Shown piece by piece: positions 26,236 to 34,737 of a stretch of DNA of 64,000 bases. Numbering within the stretch: position 1 is the stretch's first letter; every line of letters begins with the position of its first letter. The translations under genes and the position numbers were made by a program. The notes under the pieces are model-generated. The model did no database searches and was not told the DNA's origin. It saw only the letters and a program-made list of their open reading frames with translations. The stretch covers positions 1-64,000 of the forward strand of contig DATAWX010000104.1 in assembly GCA_036266995.1 (NCBI GenBank), written 5' to 3'. The DNA comes from GCA-003244245 sp036266995. Its GTDB lineage: Bacteria > Actinomycetota > Actinomycetes > Mycobacteriales > Pseudonocardiaceae.

Positions 26236-26577
26236 ATGAGCCACGAGCACGGGAAGGCAGACAAGGCGCCAGCGTCCGACAATGCGCTGGATGGCGCTAT
26301 GAGTGGCGGTTTTGGCGGTTGGACTCGCTGGAGCGAAGACGATCATACCAAAACCGACATCAGGGAGTGCACCGATCAGCATTGTATGAACGTCGAGGTC
26401 AATTGCGGTTTCCAGGGTTTGGATCCAGACTCGCCGCTGTCCCAGTCGGCCAGCGTCAGCGACGATCTCCGGGCCGCTTGGCGGGCGAAACTCGACGGGG
26501 AGGGCAAGTCCAGCTCCGGGACTCGGAGTCTGAAGGAGATCGTCTTCGGCAGGGATGACGCCGAACCGGTGTCCTGA
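26236..26577 (+). CDS. Small acidic hypothetical protein
   Basis: A 113-residue protein not recognised. The N-terminus is His/Lys/Asp-rich (MSHEHGKADK), the middle has FGGWTRWSEDD and three Cys in IRECTDQHCMNVEVNCGF (about residues 50-67), and the tail has a KEIVFGRDD helix. It has no signal peptide or membrane span. It is bounded by an operator-like region upstream and a branched hairpin downstream, so it is probably monocistronic. Base use looks less GC-rich than the neighbours. Confidence 0.55.
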   Translation: MSHEHGKADKAPASDNALDGAMSGGFGGWTRWSEDDHTKTDIRECTDQHCMNVEVNCGFQGLDPDSPLSQSASVSDDLRAAWRAKLDGEGKSSSGTRSLKEIVFGRDDAEPVS

Positions 26578-26579
26578 GG

Positions 26580-26625
26580 ACGACCGGTGGTGCTGAACAG
26601 CACACGGCCACCAGCCGCCGGTCGT
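26580..26625. terminator. Branched hairpin after the small acidic gene
   Basis: ACGACCGG (26580-26587) pairs with CCGGTCGT (26618-26625), and within it GTGCTG-AA-CAGCAC (26590-26603) forms a tight inner stem. It begins 3 bp after the TGA of the upstream gene. Terminator inferred from position and structure. Confidence 0.55.
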
Positions 26626-26728
26626 GTGCTGTCGAGGCTTCTGTCGGGCACCGTCTGATCACGTACCGTTGATCCGGTAACCTGGTACTAGTCTATATGG
26701 TGTACCCGCTAAGCTCGTGTGAGTGAAG

Positions 26729-26750
26729 GTTCATGGATTGTTCACCTTCT
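26729..26750 (+). promoter_or_regulatory. PHO-box-like direct repeats upstream of pstS
   Basis: Two adjacent 11-bp units, GTTCATGGATT and GTTCACCTTCT, match the layout of the actinomycete PhoP box (GTTCACC plus four bases, repeated every 11 bp). They lie about 100 bp before the pstS GTG. A GTGTGAGTGAA segment just upstream could be a weaker third unit. This predicts phosphate-starvation activation by a PhoP-like response regulator. Confidence 0.7.
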
Positions 26751-26852
26751 GACTAGCTGACGTCTACCTTTCGCCGCCCTAAGTTGCATAAATTGCGCGG
26801 GCGGCCATACGGCTGTGGTTCGTCCTCCTGCCACCCAACCTACGGAGGTCTC

Positions 26853-27968
26853 GTGAAACTGCCGCGACACCGCGCTGTACTCGGCTTGCTGGCTGGGTCG
26901 GGGTTGCTGATCACCGCGTGCGGCTCGGATACCGGCGGCGGCGTTGGCTCGCCGTCAACCAACCCTGGCGGCGCGGTGGCAATCACCTGCAGCTCCGGAT
27001 CGTTGACCGCCGCCGGATCGACGGCCCAGCAGAATGCCGTCGCACAATGGATCAAGGACTATCTCAACAAGTGTTCGGCCGCGAACATCAACTATGGCGG
27101 CGGGGGCTCCGGGCAAGGGGTTCAGCAGTTCACTGACGGAAAGATCGACTTCGCGGGATCCGACTTCCCGTTGGCCGCGGGCACGGAACAGCAAGCCGCG
27201 GACGCACGCTGCAAGACCGGGCCCGCAGTCAATATTCCGATGGTCGGTGGACCGATCGCTATCGGCTACAACGTACCCGGGGTTACGAAAGCCCTGAACC
27301 TGTCGAGCAGTAATCTGGCCAAAATCTTTAGTGGAAAGATCACGAACTGGAACGACGCGGCGATCGCGCAGGACAATCCCGGCACGCAGCTGCCATCGCT
27401 GGGAATCCAGACATTCCACCGATCCGATGGTTCCGGGACGACCTATAACTTCACCAACTATCTCTCGAATGACGCTAAGGCGGACTGGGCTGTCGGTACC
27501 AACAAGAACTGGGCTGCACCGGGTGGGCAAGGCGCCAAGGGCAGCCAGGGAGTTGCCCAGGGTGTGAAGTCGACGCCGGGCGGCATCGGATACTTCGAGC
27601 TGTCGTTCGCGACGCAGAGCCAGATCCCCTACGCGGCGGTCGGCAACGCCGAGGGCAAGTTCGTCCCGCTCACCCAGGCTAATGCGGTGAACTTTCTGTC
27701 CAAAGCCAACGTACCTGGCACCGGGGGTGACCTGAAGCTGCAGTTCGACTATGCCACCACTGATGCCACCGCCTACCCGAACCTTCTCGTGACCTACGAG
27801 ATAGTCTGTTCGAAGGGTAATGCCCCGGATAAGCTGCCATTGCTCAAGAACTTCTTGGGATACGCGGCCAGCCCGGCTGGTCAGCAGGAGCTCACCGGCC
27901 AGGGATCCATACCGTTGCCGGACAATCTGCAAAACCAGGTGCGGCAGGCGGTTGGGTCTCTCGGCTAA
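26853..27968 (+). CDS. pstS: Phosphate-binding lipoprotein PstS
   Basis: A 371-residue periplasmic-type phosphate receptor anchored by a lipid. The signal peptide ends in the lipobox LITAC (Cys at about residue 23), followed by a Gly/Ser linker. Phosphate-site motifs are GSTAQQNAVAQW, GKIDFAGSDFPL, GPIAIGYNVPG and HRSDGSGTTYNFTNYL (about residues 190-205). It delivers phosphate to PstCA. The GTG at 26853 is chosen over an upstream ATG because an ACGGAGG ribosome-binding site lies just before it and the signal peptide starts there. It leads the pstSCAB operon behind a PHO-box-like site. Confidence 0.97.
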   Translation: MKLPRHRAVLGLLAGSGLLITACGSDTGGGVGSPSTNPGGAVAITCSSGSLTAAGSTAQQNAVAQWIKDYLNKCSAANINYGGGGSGQGVQQFTDGKIDFAGSDFPLAAGTEQQAADARCKTGPAVNIPMVGGPIAIGYNVPGVTKALNLSSSNLAKIFSGKITNWNDAAIAQDNPGTQLPSLGIQTFHRSDGSGTTYNFTNYLSNDAKADWAVGTNKNWAAPGGQGAKGSQGVAQGVKSTPGGIGYFELSFATQSQIPYAAVGNAEGKFVPLTQANAVNFLSKANVPGTGGDLKLQFDYATTDATAYPNLLVTYEIVCSKGNAPDKLPLLKNFLGYAASPAGQQELTGQGSIPLPDNLQNQVRQAVGSLG

Positions 27969-28049
27969 CATCGTGGCTATCGGTTGAGGCGGGCAGGGGA
28001 ATGCATGATGGCGATTACGCACAGGAATTCCCGAATATGAGGATGTAGT

Positions 28050-29105
28050 ATGGACGAACCAGAACCCACGACGGTCTCGATGGCGCCACCCGCGAATGCT
28101 CCGGAGACCGGTGGAGTTCACGCGTCGTCACTGGTCGCTCAACCGCCGGCGCCGCGCATGCTGCCCAACGGGGATCTGAGCCGACGTGCTCGCCGGCGAG
28201 GTGATGCCATCTTCCGGATGCTGGCCCAAGGATCCGGCGCTCTGCTGTTGGTCATCATGGCTGCTATCGCCGTTTTCCTCGTGCTGCAGGCAATCCCCGC
28301 GCTGAAAGCGGATACCACGAGCTTTCTCACGACGCTGGGGTGGGCACCCGACGCTACACCCTCGTCCTTCGGTATTGCTTCCCTAGCTTTCGGCAGTGTG
28401 TTGACATCGTTGTTGGCGTTGCTGATCAGCGTGCCAGTGGCCGTGGGCGTAGCGCTCGCCACCAGCCACTACGCGCCCCGGTGGTTGGCTCGCCCGTTGG
28501 CCTATGTAGTGGACTTGTTGGCCGCTGTGCCCAGCGTTGTCTTCGGCTTGTGGGGATTGATGTATCTTGTCCCGATCATCATCGGGCCGTCGAGTTTTTT
28601 GAATCACTACCTGGGGTTCATCCCGCTGTTCGCCTCCAACGGTACCTACGGCAAGTCAATCTTCGCCGCGTCCGTCGTGCTCGCGGTGATGGCGATCCCG
28701 ATCGTCGCCGCGATCTCCCGTGAAGTGTTTATTCGGACGCCGCAGGACCAGATCGAGGCGGCTTGGGCAATCGGGGCGACCAAATGGGAGGTGATCCGCA
28801 CCGCGGTCCTGCCGTACGGGCGTTCGGGCGTGATCAGCGGGACGGTGCTCGGGTTCGGTCGAGCCGTCGGCGAGACGATCGCGGTAGCGCTCGTGCTGTC
28901 GGCGAACTACGAGATCAGCTTCCACATACTCGAACCCGGAGGCAACACGATCGCAGCCAATATCGCCAACCGCTATGGCGAGGCGGCCGCGGTGGGTCGG
29001 GGCGCATTGATCGCGTCGGGCCTGGTGCTGTTCATCATCACCCTGGTCGTCAATTTCGGGGCGCGAGCGATCGTCGGCAGAAGTGGTCGCGGAGGTGCGT
29101 CATGA
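28050..29105 (+). CDS. pstC: Phosphate ABC transporter permease PstC
   Basis: A 351-residue membrane permease with six hydrophobic helices after a long hydrophilic N-terminus of about 60 residues. The first helix is LLLVIMAAIAVFLVLQAI. The EAA loop that docks on PstB is visible (EAAWAIGATKWEVIRTAVLPYGRSGVISG, quoted in parts: EAAWAIGATKWE, about residue 237), and PSVVFGLWGL is typical of PstC. It forms the phosphate channel with PstA. It follows pstS by 81 bp, and its TGA overlaps the pstA ATG. Confidence 0.96.
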   Translation: MDEPEPTTVSMAPPANAPETGGVHASSLVAQPPAPRMLPNGDLSRRARRRGDAIFRMLAQGSGALLLVIMAAIAVFLVLQAIPALKADTTSFLTTLGWAPDATPSSFGIASLAFGSVLTSLLALLISVPVAVGVALATSHYAPRWLARPLAYVVDLLAAVPSVVFGLWGLMYLVPIIIGPSSFLNHYLGFIPLFASNGTYGKSIFAASVVLAVMAIPIVAAISREVFIRTPQDQIEAAWAIGATKWEVIRTAVLPYGRSGVISGTVLGFGRAVGETIAVALVLSANYEISFHILEPGGNTIAANIANRYGEAAAVGRGALIASGLVLFIITLVVNFGARAIVGRSGRGGAS

Positions 29106-30154
29106 CGCTGGCCAGTGAGGCGTCCACGGTGGGCTCGGCCCTGATTCGAGCGCGGCTGTCCCGCTGGTCGATCGCTGCGATCGCGGCCGGGGCGATCGCA
29201 GCGACGGGGATTCTGTTCGCTACCACACCGATGCAGGGTCAGGTCGGATTTCTGCTGGTCGCAGCCGCCGTCTTCGTGGTCGCGCAGACCACCGTGTCAG
29301 CTGTCGTCGAAGGCCGGCGCCGAGCGAAGGACCGGTTGGTGACCAGTCTCGTGGTGGCGTGTTCCTGTGCTGCGGTGCTCCCGCTGGTCGCGGTCCTCGG
29401 CGTCACGATTATCAAGGGCACAGTCGTACTCAGCGGATCCTTTCTCACTCACACGATGCGCGGAGTGGCCGAGCAGGACTCGAATGGTGGCATTTACCAG
29501 GCCATCATCGGCACGCTTGAGCAGGTCGGTTTGGCCGCGCTCATGGCCGTCCCGTTCGGCCTCCTCGTGGCGATCTACCTTGTTGAGTACAGTTCCGGCC
29601 GGCTCGGCCGAGTAGTGAGCTTTTTCGTCGACGTGATGACCGGCCTTCCATCAATCGTTGCCGGCCTGTTCATCTTCGCATTGTGGATCCTGGCCCTGGG
29701 ACAGAGCTTTTCCGGTTTCGCTGGCTCCATAGCCCTGACGATCTTGATGCTACCTACCGTGGTTCGCTCGGCGGAGGAGATGCTGAAGATCGTTCCGGAC
29801 AGTCTTCGGGAGGGTAGCTACGCCCTGGGGATACAGAAGTGGGTCACCGTGGTTCGAATCGTGTTACCCTCGACACTGGCGGGCATCGTCACGGGGGTGA
29901 TGCTCGCTATTGCGCGGGTCACCGGAGAGACGGCGCCGCTGTTAGTCACCGTATTCGGGAATCCGGCGCTTAACTTCAATCCCTTTTCGGGAGCGCAGGC
30001 TTCGCTGCCACTGTTCGTGTTCGGCGAGGCGGGCCTGCCTAATGAGACCGCGATCAACCGGGCCTGGGCGGCGGCGTTGGTACTGATTCTGATCGTCTTG
30101 TTCCTCAATATTTTCGCCCGAATTCTGGCTCGCTTCGCGAGTGTCCGCAGTTAG
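29102..30154 (+). CDS. pstA: Phosphate ABC transporter permease PstA
   Basis: A 350-residue permease partner of PstC. It has more N-terminal helices than the minimal family (two extra hydrophobic spans before residue 65, then VVACSCAAVLPLVAVLGVTI), followed by the core with VDVMTGLPSIVAGLFIFA and the EAA loop EGSYALGIQKWVTVVRIVLPS (about residues 237-257, read in part). GETAPLL near the end is typical of PstA. The ATG overlaps the pstC stop as ATGA, so the two subunits are translationally coupled. pstB follows 19 bp later. Confidence 0.96.
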   Translation: MTLASEASTVGSALIRARLSRWSIAAIAAGAIAATGILFATTPMQGQVGFLLVAAAVFVVAQTTVSAVVEGRRRAKDRLVTSLVVACSCAAVLPLVAVLGVTIIKGTVVLSGSFLTHTMRGVAEQDSNGGIYQAIIGTLEQVGLAALMAVPFGLLVAIYLVEYSSGRLGRVVSFFVDVMTGLPSIVAGLFIFALWILALGQSFSGFAGSIALTILMLPTVVRSAEEMLKIVPDSLREGSYALGIQKWVTVVRIVLPSTLAGIVTGVMLAIARVTGETAPLLVTVFGNPALNFNPFSGAQASLPLFVFGEAGLPNETAINRAWAAALVLILIVLFLNIFARILARFASVRS

Positions 30155-30173
30155 CCCCGAAAATTGGATCACC

Positions 30174-30950
30174 ATGGCCAAGAACGTTCAGATGAAAGAC
30201 GTCGACCTCTACTACGGCAAATTCCACGCTGTGCAGAACGTGAACCTGTCAGTGCCACCACGCGCCGTTACCGCGTTCATCGGCCCCTCGGGCTGCGGCA
30301 AATCCACAGTGCTGCGCTCGATCAATCGGATGCACGAGGTCATTCCGGGAGCACGGGTCGAGGGTCGGGTAGAGCTCGACGGGGAGGACATCTACCGGCC
30401 AGGTGTTGATCCAGTCGAAGTGCGTCGTGCGGTCGGCATGGTGTTCCAGCGGCCCAACCCGTTTCCCACGATGTCTATCCGGGACAACGTCGTCGCCGGC
30501 CTGAAACTGCAACGCGTGAACAACAAGGCTCGGTTGGACGAGGTGGCTGAGCGTTCCCTGCGCGGCGCCAACTTGTGGACCGAGGTGAAGGACAGGCTCG
30601 GCAAGCCCGGCGGCAGCCTGTCAGGTGGCCAGCAGCAGCGGCTGTGCATCGCGCGCGCCATCGCGGTGCAACCCGACGTTTTGCTGATGGATGAGCCCTG
30701 CTCGGCGCTGGACCCGATCTCCACGCTCGCGATCGAAGACCTGATCGGGAAGTTGAAACAGGATTACACGATCGTCATCGTGACCCACAACATGCAGCAG
30801 GCCGCTCGGGTTTCCGACCAAACCGGATTTTTCAATCTACCGGCGGCTGACGAGCCGGGCCGCCTCGTGGAGCTCGACGACACGGAGAAGATCTTCTCCA
30901 ACCCGACAGAGAAAGCCACTGAAGACTACATATCGGGACGGTTTGGCTGA
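30174..30950 (+). CDS. pstB: Phosphate ABC transporter ATPase PstB
   Basis: A 258-residue ATPase driving PstCA. Motifs in order: Walker A GPSGCGKST (about residues 38-46), VGMVFQRPNPFP Q-loop, signature LSGGQQQRLCIARA (about residue 146), Walker B VLLMDEPCSALDP and the switch His in IVTHNMQQA. It keeps the full PstB length. The ATG at 30174 follows a weak purine stretch, 19 bp after pstA. Its TGA overlaps the ATG of the downstream winged-helix gene (TGATG). No phoU gene follows in the window. Confidence 0.98.
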   Translation: MAKNVQMKDVDLYYGKFHAVQNVNLSVPPRAVTAFIGPSGCGKSTVLRSINRMHEVIPGARVEGRVELDGEDIYRPGVDPVEVRRAVGMVFQRPNPFPTMSIRDNVVAGLKLQRVNNKARLDEVAERSLRGANLWTEVKDRLGKPGGSLSGGQQQRLCIARAIAVQPDVLLMDEPCSALDPISTLAIEDLIGKLKQDYTIVIVTHNMQQAARVSDQTGFFNLPAADEPGRLVELDDTEKIFSNPTEKATEDYISGRFG

Positions 30951-31360
30951 TGTCATCAATCGAGAGCTGGGGGCCGAACACACCGGAGGCAAGCCGTTAC
31001 TTGCCGGTCGATCCCCAGACTCTCGGTATGCTGCGGATCATAAGAATAGGGGATGTGGAGCTGCACCTCGACGGGCACCGGCTCCTGGTCCGGGGTACAC
31101 CGGTTCACCTGCCACACAAGGAGTTCGTGATTCTGCGGCAGCTGATGGATAATGCCGGCCGGGTCGTCACCCGGCGGGAGTTGCTGGACAACGCATGGGG
31201 TCCGGATCGGACCGACGCCCGCAACTACCTGGAGGTGCACATTCGCCGGCTTCGGACCAAGGTCGAGAGTGACGTGGACGAGCCGGCCCGCATCCGGACC
31301 GTCCGCGGGGTCGGCTACGTCTTCGACCTACCGCGAGACGACTACGTCGATGGTGGCTGA
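30950..31360 (+). CDS. Stand-alone OmpR/PhoB-type winged-helix regulator, no receiver
   Basis: A 136-residue protein whose C-terminal 95 residues are a full OmpR/PhoB DNA-binding domain: ELHLDGHRLLVRGTPVHLP (beta sheet), KEFVILRQLMDNAGRVVTRRELLDNAWG (helices 1-2, quoted in part KEFVILRQLMDNAG), NYLEVHIRRLRTKVE recognition helix and VRGVGYVF wing. The first 35 residues are too short for a receiver domain and show no phospho-acceptor Asp. It overlaps pstB by one base, so it is co-transcribed and coupled with pstSCAB. It could bind PHO-box-like DNA without phosphorylation control; known phosphate regulators PhoB, PhoP and RegX3 all have receivers. Confidence 0.9.
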   Translation: MSSIESWGPNTPEASRYLPVDPQTLGMLRIIRIGDVELHLDGHRLLVRGTPVHLPHKEFVILRQLMDNAGRVVTRRELLDNAWGPDRTDARNYLEVHIRRLRTKVESDVDEPARIRTVRGVGYVFDLPRDDYVDGG

Positions 31361-31632
31361 GCAGACGGCGGCGGGACAGCCGACGGCGGGACAGGCTGTG
31401 CCGGCGCAGCCGCGGTGTGGTGAGACTGGTCCTGGAAAGACGTCGCCGACGAGCCGGTCGTCCTCGGTAGTTGTTCGGGCTCCTTCTCGCCGGACAAGGC
31501 GCGGGTCTCCGCTTTGAAGATCCGCATCGACTGCCCTACCGAGCGGGCCATGTTCGGCAGTTTGTTGGCACCGAACAGCAGCAAGAAGACCGCCGCCACG
31601 ATCAACAAATGCCACGGGCTGAGCTCGCCCAT
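31342..31632 (-). CDS. tatA: Sec-independent translocase subunit TatA
   Basis: A 96-residue single-span protein with the TatA pattern: MGELSPWHLLIVAAVFLLLFGANKLP with the hydrophobic helix at residues 6-20 and the FGANKLPNMARSVGQSM hinge and amphipathic helix (quoted in short parts), then an acidic/Pro-rich tail. TatA oligomers form the pore for folded Tat substrates. The ATG at 31632 is used because the family starts M-G-E-L. It is convergent with the winged-helix gene and overlaps it by 19 bp. tatB and tatC are not in the window. At least two Tat-like signals occur nearby (kelch oxidase, polysaccharide deacetylase). Confidence 0.93.
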   Translation of the reverse strand: MGELSPWHLLIVAAVFLLLFGANKLPNMARSVGQSMRIFKAETRALSGEKEPEQLPRTTGSSATSFQDQSHHTAAAPAQPVPPSAVPPPSAQPPST

Positions 31633-31742
31633 CGTCGCCTCCTCGGTCTGCGCCGCGTGAACACGTTCAAGCAACCTAGTTACTTAACATACTCCCCCCA
31701 GACAGTCCGGGTTCAGCTCACCGCTGATCCGGCCTGGCCGCT

Positions 31743-32882
31743 GTGCTGCCGATTCCGCCGATCAACACCACGTGGCACGATCAAGCAGTGCGGCGCAGCG
31801 TGGGGGTGGAGGAGGAGCTGCTGCTGGTCGATCCGGACAGTGGCCGGGCGCTGGCATTGGCCGCGGCGGTGCTGCGCAACGCGGCCGACTGCGGCCACCT
31901 GGCTGACCAGGCTCTCACCTCCGAGCTGATGCGCCAGCAGGTCGAGACGAACACCCGGCCCTGCACCTCGCTGGACGAACTCGCATCGGAGGTGCGCCGG
32001 TGGCGGCTGGCGGCCAACGAAGCCGCCGAGGGCAAGGGCGCCCGGGTCGCCGCGCTGGCCAGCTCGCCGCTCGCGGCCGAGGCGTCGGTCAGCTCCGCAC
32101 CTCGTTACCAACAGATGGTGGATGAATTCGGCCTGACCGCCGAGGAGCAACTCACCTGTGGTTGCCACGTTCACATCGCGATCGACTCTGAGTCAGAAGG
32201 CGTGGCGGTGCTGGATCGGATCCGTGGATGGCTGCCCTGCCTGCTCGCGCTCAGCGCCAACTCACCGTTCTGGCGGGGGCAGGACAGCGGCTACGCCAGC
32301 TATCGGTCGCAGGTCTGGGGCCGCTGGCCGTCGGCTGGGCCGACCGAGCTGTTCGGCTCCGCCGAGACTTATCACGCCACCACGCGGGCAATGGTCAAGT
32401 CTCGGACGCTGCTCGACGCGGGGATGGTCTATTTCGACGCCCGGCTGTCCCGCGAACACCCGACGGTGGAGGTGCGCGTCGCCGACGTCTGCCTGGCTGC
32501 CGACGATGCCGTGCTGTTGGCGGCCCTGGTCAGGGCCCTGGTCGACACGGCTGCGCGGTCCTGGCGGGCCGACGTGCCCGCAGTGTCGGCTCGTACCGAA
32601 CTGCTGCGGCTCGCGAGCTGGCGAGCGAGCCGCTCCGGACTTCACGGTGATCTCGTCGACCCGACCGGCCGGCCGGCACCGGCGCCACAGGTGATCCGCG
32701 CGCTCGTGGACCACGTCCGGCCCGTTCTGGATGAGTACGGCGACCTCGAGGTTGTCGAAGATCTGGTCACCGCCGTGCTCAGCCGCGGCAATGGAGCGAT
32801 CGTGCAACGTCGGATCTACCGCACCAGCGGCCGGCTATCCGACGTCGTCGCCCATGCTGTGGACCGGACAACCTCGTCATGA
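31743..32882 (+). CDS. YbdK-type glutamate-cysteine ligase (carboxylate-amine ligase)
   Basis: A 379-residue ATP-dependent ligase of the GCS2/YbdK family, which joins glutamate to an amine such as cysteine. Visible are GVEEELLLVDPDSG (Mg/ATP strand, about residue 21), the CGCHVHIAI core with metal-binding His (about residue 140), NSPFWRGQDSGYASYRS and REHPTVEVRVADV. In actinomycetes the family feeds mycothiol-independent thiol or ergothioneine-like routes, but many members have unknown substrates, so no specific product is claimed. GTG start at 31743. SurE follows 33 bp downstream on the same strand. Confidence 0.9.
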   Translation: MLPIPPINTTWHDQAVRRSVGVEEELLLVDPDSGRALALAAAVLRNAADCGHLADQALTSELMRQQVETNTRPCTSLDELASEVRRWRLAANEAAEGKGARVAALASSPLAAEASVSSAPRYQQMVDEFGLTAEEQLTCGCHVHIAIDSESEGVAVLDRIRGWLPCLLALSANSPFWRGQDSGYASYRSQVWGRWPSAGPTELFGSAETYHATTRAMVKSRTLLDAGMVYFDARLSREHPTVEVRVADVCLAADDAVLLAALVRALVDTAARSWRADVPAVSARTELLRLASWRASRSGLHGDLVDPTGRPAPAPQVIRALVDHVRPVLDEYGDLEVVEDLVTAVLSRGNGAIVQRRIYRTSGRLSDVVAHAVDRTTSS

Positions 32883-32915
32883 CGGGCTACCCGAAAGCGC
32901 TGGGACGGAGCTGAC

Positions 32916-33710
32916 GTGCTGACCCGACGCAGGGCCCTGGTGACCAACGACGACGGCATCGACGCGCCCGGCCTGGTTGCACTGGCCGCCGCGGCTGTCG
33001 CGGCCGGTCTCGAGGTCGTGGTGGCCGCGCCTGCGCGGCAGTCCAGCGGCGCCAGCGCCGGGATCATCGCGAGGACCCGCGAGGGTCAGACGCTGATCGA
33101 GCGACGGCAGCTGGCCGATCTTCCCGGCGTCGAGGCGTACGCAGTGGATGCCCAGCCGGCCTACATCGTGCGCGCGGCGGTCCGCGGCTGGTTGGACCCG
33201 GCGCCCGAGCTTGTTCTGTCGGGTGTCAACCACGGAGCCAACGTGGGACGCGCCATCCTGCATTCCGGCACCGTTGGAGCGGCGCTGACCGCCGGATTGA
33301 ACGGCTTACCCGGGTTGGCCGTGTCCCTCGATGTCGACCGGCACCCGGCCGGCGCGCCGCACTGGGCCAGCGCCGGACACCTGCTGCCGGATGTTCTGGA
33401 ATTGTTGATCGGTGCACCGCGGGGCGTCGTGCTCACCCTCAACATTCCAGACCGGCCCGCGGAGGCGCTGGGCACGTTGCGCTACGCCGCGCTCGCGGAG
33501 TTCGGCGCCGTGCAGAGCACCGTCGACCGGGTGGACGACGGGCAGCTGCACCTCGCGCAGGTCGAGGTACAGACGCCGCTGGTCCCGGGTACCGACAGTG
33601 CCCTGCTCGCGGCTGGGCATCCCACCCTGACCGCGCTGGAGTCCGTGCGTGAGGCATCCGGTCCGGCCCTGTCGCAGTGGCTCGAATCGGCCATGCATCG
33701 CATTGCCTGA
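32916..33710 (+). CDS. surE: 5'/3'-nucleotidase SurE
   Basis: A 264-residue Mg-dependent survival-protein nucleotidase that removes phosphate from nucleoside monophosphates. The metal site is clear: TNDDG at residues 9-13 and the Asn in SGVNHGANVG (about residue 107), with APARQSSGASAG and HSGTVGAALTAGL also family-typical. The GTG at 32916 has a GGGACGGAG ribosome-binding site. It follows the YbdK-type ligase by 33 bp and is probably in the same transcript, though no functional link between them is established. Confidence 0.94.
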   Translation: MLTRRRALVTNDDGIDAPGLVALAAAAVAAGLEVVVAAPARQSSGASAGIIARTREGQTLIERRQLADLPGVEAYAVDAQPAYIVRAAVRGWLDPAPELVLSGVNHGANVGRAILHSGTVGAALTAGLNGLPGLAVSLDVDRHPAGAPHWASAGHLLPDVLELLIGAPRGVVLTLNIPDRPAEALGTLRYAALAEFGAVQSTVDRVDDGQLHLAQVEVQTPLVPGTDSALLAAGHPTLTALESVREASGPALSQWLESAMHRIA

Positions 33711-33895
33711 TCGAGTGGGCCCTACGGGGCTGACCGTCGCGGCAACTGGGTGACCATTCCCGCCGTCTCATTGCCACGGAGCGCAGCAGATCGTTACCTC
33801 GATTTATCGCGACGGCGGTTGCGCGCTCCGCCGACGGTGAGGACGGTGGTAGGTGGACGGCAAAGCCAGCATCCTTGAGACCCTTGGAGCACAGC

Positions 33896-34294
33896 ATGTC
33901 CACTCAGATCAAAGACCACCGATGGGGCGCCGACGCTCATGACGACCGGTACCCTCGGCCGTTGCACGTCGCCGCGGACGTGACCGTTGAGCAGGTCGCC
34001 GCGGACCCGACCACCCAACGGGTGCAGGACTCGATGGTCCAGCTTGTGCGTCAGGGTCAGGACACCTCGCTGCGGTCGCTGCAGGTGTGGGCTGACCTGG
34101 CCCGCAAGCTCAGCCCCACCGCGCTGAACTCGCCCGCAGACGCGACGGTGGCCTCCCTCGCCCATGATCCGTTCGAGAAGCTGCTCGAAGCGCAACGTCA
34201 GGTCGTCGAGGAACTCGTTGCCACTGCGCGTCAACTTGCTCAGCGGCTCTTCGACACCACCGCCACCGACGGCGACAGCTTCGCCGCCCGGTAG
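33896..34294 (+). CDS. Helical hypothetical protein, phasin-like architecture
   Basis: A 132-residue soluble protein, mostly amphipathic helix, with no catalytic motif. After MSTQIKDHRWGAD come a likely strand (PLHVAADVTVEQVA) and long helices (QDTSLRSLQVWADLARKL, FEKLLEAQRQVVEELVATARQLAQRLF). The last helix resembles phasins, which coat polyhydroxyalkanoate granules, but the match is by architecture only. Start at the ATG at 33896, which has CTTGGAGCA just upstream. It stands alone between SurE and another small unknown. Confidence 0.6.
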   Translation: MSTQIKDHRWGADAHDDRYPRPLHVAADVTVEQVAADPTTQRVQDSMVQLVRQGQDTSLRSLQVWADLARKLSPTALNSPADATVASLAHDPFEKLLEAQRQVVEELVATARQLAQRLFDTTATDGDSFAAR

Positions 34295-34463
34295 AGCCAC
34301 AGCGGCAGTAATCCCTCATCCGGCCGGTTATCGGTCGTAGACAGCGGCGTGCAGTCACACCGTCGTGCCTTTATGAACCATGCGTGCGGAGCGGATTCAT
34401 ACGCTCAGCGAGCCGTGACGACTTCGGCCCAATAATCAAGAACTCACCAAAAGGCGGTTTCGC

Positions 34464-34730
34464 ATGAAAAATTCTTTGCAGCTGGCCCATCAATGGTGGG
34501 ACAGTCTCGACCAGATCGACCGTCAGCGGGTCTGGGATGCTCGCGACAGCTACCTCGCCGGCGACCTGGTGGAAAGCATGGCCAACGCCGGCGTGCCCGT
34601 GGTCAGCGACGGCCGTTGGTCCTGCGTCAGCGTCGGACCTACCGGATTCACCGTGCCGCTGGCCGTCCAGCAGCTCCTCGAGCGATTGTCGCAGGTGACC
34701 CACGGAGAGGACGCACTCGCCGTTCCGTAG
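34464..34730 (+). CDS. Small hypothetical protein
   Basis: An 88-residue protein of unknown function: LQLAHQWWDSLDQIDRQRVWD helix, then a compact region with GVPVVSDGRWSC and GPTGFTVPLAVQQLLERL. No signal peptide, no metal motif. The ATG has an AAAGGCGG ribosome-binding site. The upstream 170 bp contains no other supported gene. It is convergent with the class V aminotransferase, 7 bp apart. Confidence 0.55.
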   Translation: MKNSLQLAHQWWDSLDQIDRQRVWDARDSYLAGDLVESMANAGVPVVSDGRWSCVSVGPTGFTVPLAVQQLLERLSQVTHGEDALAVP

Positions 34731-34737
34731 GCCGCGC

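Noticed and set aside
34110..34358. Minus-strand frame overlapping the phasin-like gene
   Set aside because: The plus-strand gene has a better ribosome-binding site and coherent helical composition.
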